Source: Flavobacteriaceae bacterium (lineage in GTDB: Bacteria; Bacteroidota; Bacteroidia; Flavobacteriales; Flavobacteriaceae). From it: a stretch of 5,011 bases of DNA. The position numbers were made by a program, and so were the translations under genes. Of the stretch, positions 1 through 5,011 are shown in pieces. The stretch's first letter is position 1; each line of letters starts with the position of its first letter. Under the pieces are notes generated by a model. The model was not told where the DNA came from. It was given only the letters and a program-made list of their open reading frames with translations, and did not search any database. Location: contig JAMPYA010000156.1 in NCBI GenBank assembly GCA_023700885.1, positions 1 through 5,011 of the forward strand, given 5' to 3'.

Positions 1-515
1 AATTAGGTAAATTAGAAAATTATAGCAAGTACGAAAAACAAAATCTTTATCGAATAATTGGATTGGGTGCATTAAAATATTTTATTTTAAAAGTAGACCC
101 TAAAAAACGAATTCTGTTTGACCCCAAAGAATCTATCGATTTTAACGGAAATACTGGTCCATTTATTCAGTATACTTATGCTAGAATTCAATCCATTTTA
201 AGAAAAGCTGATTTTGATTTCAACCCAATTATTGATAATTACGAACTTAATGACAAAGAAAAATCATTGATTAAACAATTACAATTGTTTCCTGAAATCA
301 TTCAAAATGCAGCACAGAGTTTAAGTCCGGCTCTTGTAGCAAATTACACCTTTGATTTGGTAAAAGAATATAATTCATTTTATCAAAGCACCCCTATTTT
401 AAATGCAGAAAAGTACCTAGAAAAACAATTTAGAACTCAACTCAGTTCAAAAGTAGGTTCTACTATTAAATCAGCTTTTGAACTTTTAGGAATTGAAGTT
501 CCTGAGCGAATGTAA
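1..515 (+). CDS. argS: Arginyl-tRNA synthetase, C-terminal part (5' end outside window)
   Basis: Cytoplasmic class I aminoacyl-tRNA synthetase that charges tRNA-Arg with arginine. The reading frame is open from base 3 to the TAA at 513-515, giving 170 visible residues; the catalytic HIGH region and most of the Rossmann fold lie off the left edge. The first ~60 visible residues contain the end of the catalytic domain, with the family signature FNGNTGPFIQYTYARIQSIL (bases about 144-203). The rest is the all-helical DALR anticodon-binding domain, ending LLGIEVPERM, a typical ArgS tail. A TTG at 63 is an internal Leu codon and not a start, because homology continues upstream (YRIIGLGALKYFIL). The lpd gene follows after 27 bp with no terminator between, so the two may share a transcript. 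No frameshift or missing conserved segment is visible. Confidence 0.95.
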   Translation, partial: LGKLENYSKYEKQNLYRIIGLGALKYFILKVDPKKRILFDPKESIDFNGNTGPFIQYTYARIQSILRKADFDFNPIIDNYELNDKEKSLIKQLQLFPEIIQNAAQSLSPALVANYTFDLVKEYNSFYQSTPILNAEKYLEKQFRTQLSSKVGSTIKSAFELLGIEVPERM

Positions 516-542
516 ATTATTAATAACGTAAAAAATCAAAAC

Positions 543-1931
543 ATGAAATACGACATCATCATTGTAGGAAGCGGACCAGGAGGTTACGTAACAGCTATTA
601 GAGCTTCTCAACTCGGATTTAAAGTTGGGATTGTTGAAAAAGAAAATCTAGGCGGTATTTGTCTTAATTGGGGATGTATTCCAACTAAAGCTTTATTAAA
701 AAGTGCTCAGGTTTATGACTATATGAAACATGCTGAACAATATGGTTTAAAAGTGAGTCAAGTAGAAAAAGACTTTGAGGCAGTTATTAAAAGAAGTAGA
801 AATGTTGCTGATGGAATGAGTAAAGGAGTTCAGTTTTTGATGAAAAAAAATAAAATTGAACTCATTGAAGGATTTGGAAAAGTGCTTCCTGATAAAAAAG
901 TTTTGGTAACAAATGCTGACGGAATTGTATCAACTTACGAAGCAGATCATATCATTATAGCTACTGGAGCTAGAGCACGTGAATTGCCAAATCTCCCAAT
1001 TGATGGTGAGAAAATTATTGGTTATCGCCAAGCTATGACACTTAAACAACAGCCAAAGAAAATGATTGTTGTTGGATCAGGTGCTATTGGAGTTGAGTTT
1101 GCTTATTTCTACCAAACGATGGGAACAGAAGTTACCATTGTAGAATTCTTACCAAATTTAGTTCCTCTAGAAGATGAAGAAGTTTCTAAACAATTAGAAC
1201 GTTCCTTCCGAAAAGCGGGTATCAAAACGATGGTAAACTCTGAAGTTTTATCGGTTGATATTTCCGGAGAAGGTGTTAAAGCAATTGTTAAAACTAAAAA
1301 AGGCGAAGAAATTTTAGAAGCTGATATCGTTCTTTCTGCAGTTGGTATTAAATCAAATATTGAAAATATCGGATTAGAAGAAGTGGGAATTAAAGTTGAT
1401 AGAGATAAGATTTTAGTTGATGAATACTATCGCACCAATATTGAAGGATATTATGCCATTGGCGATATTGTTCCTGGTCATGCATTAGCGCATGTAGCTT
1501 CTGCAGAAGGAATTACCTGTGTTGAGAAAATTGCCGGTGTAAAAACGGAGCCTATAGATTATGGTAATATTCCGGGATGTACTTATGCATCACCTGAAAT
1601 TGCAAGTGTTGGTTTAACCGAGAAAAAAGCGTTGGAATTAGGTTACGAAATTAAGGTAGGTAAATTTCCTTTCACAGCATCAGGAAAAGCGCAGGCCGCA
1701 GGAACTATTGACGGATTTATAAAAGTAATTTTTGATGCCAAATATGGCGAATGGTTAGGTTGTCATATGATTGGAGCAGGAGTTACCGATATGATTGCAG
1801 AAGCCGTTTTAGGTCGTAAACTTGAAACTACTGCTCACGAAATTTTAAAAACAGTACATCCACATCCAACCATGAGTGAAGCGCTGATGGAAGCTGTTGC
1901 TGCTGCATACGGAGAAGTAATACATATATAA
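543..1931 (+). CDS. lpdA: Dihydrolipoyl dehydrogenase (E3 of 2-oxoacid dehydrogenase complexes)
   Basis: FAD-dependent disulfide oxidoreductase that reoxidises dihydrolipoamide on the E2 (or glycine-cleavage H) protein and passes electrons to NAD+. The 462 residues match the usual family length. Visible motifs in order: FAD-binding GSGPGG at 9-14 with acidic Glu32 at the end of the second strand; the redox disulfide Cys40-LNWG-Cys45 within GGICLNWGCIPTK; ATGAR at 140-144; the NAD-binding GSGAIG at 178-183; the second FAD motif AIGDI at 305-309; and the C-terminal dimerisation domain from about 340. That domain carries HPHPTMSE at 439-446, where His441 and Glu446 correspond to the catalytic pair that acts across the dimer. 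The ATG at 543 places the FAD motif at the normal distance from the N terminus. The leader is A-rich without a Shine-Dalgarno, as usual in Bacteroidota. No E1 or E2 gene is adjacent, so which complex it serves (pyruvate, 2-oxoglutarate, branched-chain or glycine cleavage) cannot be told here. A terminator follows at 1951-1982. Confidence 0.96.
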   Translation: MKYDIIIVGSGPGGYVTAIRASQLGFKVGIVEKENLGGICLNWGCIPTKALLKSAQVYDYMKHAEQYGLKVSQVEKDFEAVIKRSRNVADGMSKGVQFLMKKNKIELIEGFGKVLPDKKVLVTNADGIVSTYEADHIIIATGARARELPNLPIDGEKIIGYRQAMTLKQQPKKMIVVGSGAIGVEFAYFYQTMGTEVTIVEFLPNLVPLEDEEVSKQLERSFRKAGIKTMVNSEVLSVDISGEGVKAIVKTKKGEEILEADIVLSAVGIKSNIENIGLEEVGIKVDRDKILVDEYYRTNIEGYYAIGDIVPGHALAHVASAEGITCVEKIAGVKTEPIDYGNIPGCTYASPEIASVGLTEKKALELGYEIKVGKFPFTASGKAQAAGTIDGFIKVIFDAKYGEWLGCHMIGAGVTDMIAEAVLGRKLETTAHEILKTVHPHPTMSEALMEAVAAAYGEVIHI

Positions 1932-1950
1932 TACGTCAAATAATAACAAT

Positions 1951-1982
1951 AAAAAATCCGAACAAATGGTTCGGATTTTTTT
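1951..1982. terminator. Bidirectional intrinsic terminator between lpd and bshC
   Basis: A perfect 13-bp inverted repeat is seen: AAAAAATCCGAAC (1951-1963), loop AAATG, GTTCGGATTTTTT (1969-1981). The core is a G/C-containing stem flanked by A on the left and T on the right, so each strand's transcript would have a hairpin followed by a U run. It begins 19 bp after the lpd stop and lies 14 bp beyond the bshC stop on the other strand, so it probably ends both converging transcripts. Confidence 0.9.
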
Positions 1983-1996
1983 ATTTAAAATACTGT

Positions 1997-3589
1997 TTAA
2001 TCGATCCTTAAAATATCAAAACTCATTGACAAGGGATCGAATTGGTTAGATAAATCTTCGATAAAATTTTTATTTAATATTAAAAAATCACTTGTATTTT
2101 TTACTCTCTCTTGTAAATTATTATTTGGAAAAATTTCTAAATGAACTTTGGTTAATTGATTTATATATATATGATGTTTTCTTTTTTCAGCTTTTAACAA
2201 ACGTTTTTCAAGTTTACTTAAACCATTTATTTGTTTTTGATGTTGTGCTCTTACAGCTCCAATAAATGATTTATCGGTTAACTCAGCTATCTTTTCCATT
2301 GCTGAAAACATGGCTTTTAAGTTTTCATATTCTTTAGAAAAATCGATGGTTACCGTAGAAATTTCTTTAATTTTTTTATTGATTAATTGAGGTAATGGAA
2401 TTAACAATTCTTCTAAAGAAATATTTAATTGATGTAATTTTTCTTGTTGTTTTGTTGTTAAAATTAAAGCTGAATTGCGAAGTAATAGAATTGGAAAATC
2501 AACTTTTTGTTGTTCAAAATACGATTTTAGCTGTAACCAATAAGCCAGTTCTCCAGCCCCACCTATATAACATAAGTTGGGCAATATTATTTCTTGATAA
2601 AGTGGACGCATTAATACATTTGGCGAAAATTTTTCAGGAAAATGAGACACTTCATCTAACATTTCAGCTTGAGTAAATATTTTAGAAGTATGGAGTATAT
2701 AATATTTATTACGCTCATAAACAATACGTTGACGCTCTCCATTTATAAAATAAAACAAATTTATTTCCCTTGGATTTACCTGTATTTTATATTTTTCTGC
2801 AATTTCAGAATTACATTTCTCAACTTCCTTAAAACAACTGTTTTCTATTAATTCATCAACAATGTATTTTTTAAACTGATTTTTTAACTGATGATCATTT
2901 CCATCAATAATCACTAATCCATAAGCACCAAACAATTCATTAATCAAAAAACGGTTGGCATCAGCTAAATTCTTGTGTTTTAAATATGAGTTCTCAAATA
3001 AATTTAACAGATAGCCAGCATTTGGTTCATTTTTTATGATTCCCTTAAACTGCTCAAAAACAGCCTGTAAATCATCTGTAGTTATTTTTCCAACGGCACC
3101 TCCACTCTTTTTATTCCATTGAATTTTTTGATTGCTCACCCAAAAATGATTGATTTCTTCAAAATCATGATCTTCAGTTGCCATCCAAAAAACAGGAACA
3201 AACTTATTTTTTGGAAAATCTTTTTGCAACTTTTCAGTTAAATTAATGGTTGTTAGAATTTTATAAATAACATATAAGGGGCCGGTAAATAAATTAAGTT
3301 GATGTCCGGTAGTTACAGTAAAAGTGTTTTCAGATTTAAGTTGATGAATATGAAGTTTTGTTTTCTCTGAAAGATTCAATTTTTTATTTTGATTTTCTAG
3401 AACAGCAACCAAAAGTTCTCTTAATTGAGGGTTAAAATGCTTTCTTTTTTCAATTTGATTTTCAAATCCTTTTACATTCGGAAAATTAACATATAGGTTT
3501 TTAACCTCTGAATCTTTATTCAAATAATCAGTTACTAGATTTGATAACAAAGCTGTTTCAACTAAAGGAATTGATTCAATTTTATTCAT
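1997..3589 (-). CDS. bshC: Bacillithiol biosynthesis cysteine-adding enzyme BshC
   Basis: Putative cysteine ligase that catalyses the last step of bacillithiol synthesis, joining cysteine to GlcN-malate in the cytoplasm. The product has 530 residues, close to the family's usual length. Signatures seen: TTGHQLNLFTGPLY at 93-106 (nucleotide-binding-like region of the Rossmann core), VPVFWMATEDHDFEEINH at 131-148, NPREINLFYF in the middle, and RPLYQEIILPNLCYIGGAGELAYW with GGAGE at 343-347. The region around 440-480, including KLEKRLLKAEKRKH, is charged and helical and fits the C-terminal coiled coil that mediates dimerisation in BshC. The start chosen is the ATG at 3589-3587, which gives the family-like N terminus MNKIESIPL and overlaps the upstream methyltransferase stop by 8 nt. 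An in-frame ATG at 3634 would add 15 residues lying wholly over methyltransferase codons and is less likely. bshA and bshB are not in the window. The gene is probably translated by coupling with the methyltransferase. Confidence 0.93.
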   Translation of the reverse strand: MNKIESIPLVETALLSNLVTDYLNKDSEVKNLYVNFPNVKGFENQIEKRKHFNPQLRELLVAVLENQNKKLNLSEKTKLHIHQLKSENTFTVTTGHQLNLFTGPLYVIYKILTTINLTEKLQKDFPKNKFVPVFWMATEDHDFEEINHFWVSNQKIQWNKKSGGAVGKITTDDLQAVFEQFKGIIKNEPNAGYLLNLFENSYLKHKNLADANRFLINELFGAYGLVIIDGNDHQLKNQFKKYIVDELIENSCFKEVEKCNSEIAEKYKIQVNPREINLFYFINGERQRIVYERNKYYILHTSKIFTQAEMLDEVSHFPEKFSPNVLMRPLYQEIILPNLCYIGGAGELAYWLQLKSYFEQQKVDFPILLLRNSALILTTKQQEKLHQLNISLEELLIPLPQLINKKIKEISTVTIDFSKEYENLKAMFSAMEKIAELTDKSFIGAVRAQHQKQINGLSKLEKRLLKAEKRKHHIYINQLTKVHLEIFPNNNLQERVKNTSDFLILNKNFIEDLSNQFDPLSMSFDILRID

Positions 3590-4223
3590 TATTATTATTT
3601 TGAAACAATGTATAAACGTAGGAACGCTCCTCACCAGATGGCATGGTATAAATATAATCGAATGTTTTAAGCAATTTAAAATTCATTCCTAATTTATTTT
3701 GCAACATTGCTGCATTGTATCTATAAACATCTAAACCACTGCATTTTAAGGCACCTTCAAGATTAAATTCTGCCAAAATTGCAAAACCACCCGGTTTTAA
3801 AACAGTTTTTAATAAATTAAAATAAGTGTCTTGATCCTTTTCTACTGTAAAAAAATGTAAAACTGCTCGATCATGCCAAACATCGATATTATTAAACTTT
3901 GAAAGTATTGTTGGATTGGTTAAATCATCAATTATAAATTGAACCTTATTTAAATCATCCTCATTTAATCTACTTTTTAAAACTTCTAAGGCCGGAGCTG
4001 AAATGTCATTTGCAATTAGATTGTTATATCCTAATTTTAGTAAATCGTCAATAATTGTTGTGGCTCCTGCACCCACATTCAAAATTTTTGCATCTTTAGA
4101 AATATTGCATTGTTTGATTAACTCCAACGATGGAACGGATTGTTTTTCATACCAACCCAATTTATCAAAAGTTCTTTTTTCGTAAACTTTTTCCCAATGC
4201 GATTTATAATCAATTTCACTCAT
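3582..4223 (-). CDS. Class I SAM-dependent methyltransferase, substrate unknown
   Basis: A 213-residue soluble protein with a Rossmann-fold methyltransferase domain. Visible features: an N-terminal cap SHWEKVYEKR...LGWYEKQSVPSLELI (8-36), typical of a broad bacterial family annotated only as class I methyltransferases; motif I ILNVGAGAT at 47-55 (the glycine-rich SAM loop); the acidic residue after strand 2 in ANDIS (Asp73); IIDDLT at 97-102; the motif IV region DVWHDRAVLHFF at 114-125; LKPGGFAIL at 142-150; and CSGLDVYRY at 161-169, a hallmark of this family. The protein appears full length, with no signal peptide or membrane segment. The C terminus ends QNNNNE, encoded by four AAT codons that run into the bshC start. 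Its stop overlaps bshC by 8 nt, so it is probably in an operon with it, and a candidate promoter lies just upstream. By position it may methylate bacillithiol or a related thiol, but this is inference; other small-molecule or protein substrates are equally possible from sequence alone. Confidence 0.88.
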   Translation of the reverse strand: MSEIDYKSHWEKVYEKRTFDKLGWYEKQSVPSLELIKQCNISKDAKILNVGAGATTIIDDLLKLGYNNLIANDISAPALEVLKSRLNEDDLNKVQFIIDDLTNPTILSKFNNIDVWHDRAVLHFFTVEKDQDTYFNLLKTVLKPGGFAILAEFNLEGALKCSGLDVYRYNAAMLQNKLGMNFKLLKTFDYIYTMPSGEERSYVYTLFQNNNNE

Positions 4224-4241
4224 AATTTTAAAAATATATTA

Positions 4242-4249
4242 CAAACCTA
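4242..4249 (-). promoter_or_regulatory. Candidate Bacteroidota -7 promoter element for the methyltransferase-bshC pair
   Basis: On the - strand this reads TAGGTTTG, an exact match to the Bacteroidota housekeeping -7 consensus TAnnTTTG. It sits 18 nt before the methyltransferase ATG and after the rimO terminator, the expected place for a promoter of the downstream pair. About 20 nt further upstream only a T-rich stretch is found and no clear TTG -33 element. The implied 5' leader would be short, so this is a candidate only. Confidence 0.45.
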
Positions 4250-4281
4250 AACAATATTTAGTAGCTGAAAAATTGATTTAT

Positions 4282-4305
4282 AAAAAAAGAGCCAAAAGGC
4301 TCTTT
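4282..4305 (-). terminator. Intrinsic terminator of rimO
   Basis: An 8-bp inverted repeat is seen: AAAGAGCC (4286-4293), loop AAAA, GGCTCTTT (4298-4305). On the - strand the stem is followed by a run of seven T (complement of 4282-4288), so it would terminate the rimO transcript; it begins 7 bp after the rimO stop. On the + strand the T run is only three bases, so it is mainly one-directional. Confidence 0.85.
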
Positions 4306-4312
4306 ATAATTA

Positions 4313-5011
4313 TTAAATTGGTTCTCCAACTAAATCATATTCAGAAGCTTCGGTGATTTTTATATCAATAAAATGACCTAACTGGATATAATGCTGAGTA
4401 GCATCAACCAATACTTCATTATCTACATCGGGTGAATCAAATTCAGTGCGACCGTAAAAGTAATTACCTTCTTTTCTGTCAAATAAACATTTAAATACTT
4501 TCCCAATTTTTTGTTCATTTAACTCCAGCGAAATCTGTGATTGAAGATCCATAATTTCAGCAACACGTTGTTTTTTAACATCTTCCGGAACGTTATCCTC
4601 TAAAGTCGCAGCATGTGTATCTTCTTCATGAGAGTATGCAAAAACACCTAAACGCTCAAAACGCATTTCCTGAACCCATTGTTTTAACTCTTCAAACTGA
4701 GCTTCTGTTTCATTTGGATACCCAACAATTAAGGTAGTTCTAATCGCCATTTCTGGGACAGCTTTTCTAAATTTATAAATTAATTGAGTGGTTTTATCAT
4801 GCGATGTTCCTCTGCGCATCGATTGTAAAATCTCATCATTAATATGTTGTAGCGGAATATCAATATAATTACAAATTTTTGATTCTGTATTCATTACTTC
4901 CAAAACATCTTCAGGAAAACCCGTTGGAAAAGCATAATGAAGACGAATCCATTCTATTCCATCAATCTTAACTAACTCTTTTAATAAATCTGCTAAAGCT
5001 CTCTTTTTGTA
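4313..5011 (-). CDS. rimO: Ribosomal protein S12 methylthiotransferase RimO, C-terminal part (5' end outside window)
   Basis: Radical SAM enzyme that adds a methylthio group to the conserved aspartate of ribosomal protein S12. The frame is open to the right edge, giving 232 visible residues, roughly the C-terminal half of a ~430-residue protein. The N-terminal UPF0004 domain and the radical SAM CxxxCxxC cysteines lie outside the window. Seen in order: YKKRALADLL, WIRLHYAFPTGFPEDVLEVM, then ICNYIDIPLQHINDEILQSMRRGTS and RTTLIVGYPNETEAQFEEL of the radical SAM barrel. A TRAM domain covers about the last 65 residues, with GRTEFDSPDVDNEV. The HYAFPTGFP segment and acidic TRAM motif favour RimO over its paralogue MiaB. 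A TTG at 4903-4901 is an internal Leu codon, not a start. It is followed by its own terminator, so the methyltransferase downstream is probably a separate unit. Confidence 0.94.
   Translation of the reverse strand, partial: YKKRALADLLKELVKIDGIEWIRLHYAFPTGFPEDVLEVMNTESKICNYIDIPLQHINDEILQSMRRGTSHDKTTQLIYKFRKAVPEMAIRTTLIVGYPNETEAQFEELKQWVQEMRFERLGVFAYSHEEDTHAATLEDNVPEDVKKQRVAEIMDLQSQISLELNEQKIGKVFKCLFDRKEGNYFYGRTEFDSPDVDNEVLVDATQHYIQLGHFIDIKITEASEYDLVGEPI

Noticed and set aside
543..1931. Idea that the flavoprotein is a bacillithiol-disulfide reductase working with BshC
   Set aside because: It has the CLNWGC disulfide, NAD site and HPHPTMSE tail of a true dihydrolipoyl dehydrogenase. Known bacillithiol-disulfide reductases (YpdA/Bdr) are a different flavoprotein family. 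It is also on the opposite strand, beyond a terminator.
2160..2172. TA dinucleotide run (TTATATATATATG)
   Set aside because: It lies within the conserved-length coding region of bshC (residues HHIYINQL), is short, and is expected by chance in an AT-rich genome.
2395..2851. Two + strand open frames (2395-2676 and 2669-2851)
   Set aside because: Both lie wholly inside bshC on the opposite strand. They are rich in Ile/Leu/Phe/Tyr as expected of antisense to AT-rich coding sequence, and match no recognisable family.
3590..3634. Possible 15-codon N-terminal extension of bshC from an upstream in-frame ATG
   Set aside because: The extra residues (MRSVPTFIHCFKIII) lie entirely over methyltransferase codons and do not resemble BshC N termini. 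The ATG at 3589-3587 gives a family-like start and a compact 8-nt overlap.
4003..4185. 60-codon + strand open frame
   Set aside because: It is antisense to the SAM-binding region of the methyltransferase, with no recognisable domain or leader.

Overview
This window looks like an ordinary chromosomal segment from a member of the Bacteroidota, probably Flavobacteriia-like. The evidence is the AT-rich composition, A-rich leaders without clear Shine-Dalgarno sequences, one match to the Bacteroidota -7 promoter element (TAnnTTTG), and protein sequences that read like that phylum's versions of ArgS, BshC and RimO. No mobile element, CRISPR array, tRNA or rRNA was seen.

The layout is two converging groups of genes. 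On the + strand, the 3' end of argS (arginyl-tRNA synthetase, cut by the left edge) is followed after 27 bp by a complete dihydrolipoyl dehydrogenase gene (E3 of the 2-oxoacid dehydrogenase complexes). On the - strand, reading right to left, come the 3' part of rimO (ribosomal protein S12 methylthiotransferase, cut by the right edge) with its own hairpin terminator, then a class I SAM-dependent methyltransferase, then bshC (the cysteine-adding enzyme of bacillithiol synthesis). A symmetrical hairpin with A/T flanks lies between lpd and bshC and can terminate both converging transcripts.

The most interesting arrangement is the methyltransferase-bshC pair. Their coding regions overlap by 8 nt (ATGAATAA), so they are probably translationally coupled and expressed from a promoter in the gap after rimO. 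Because BshC completes bacillithiol, and green sulfur bacteria make an N-methylated bacillithiol with a SAM-dependent methyltransferase, the partner gene may act on bacillithiol or on a thiol conjugate. That function is inferred from gene order only. The remaining genes are housekeeping genes with intact motifs.
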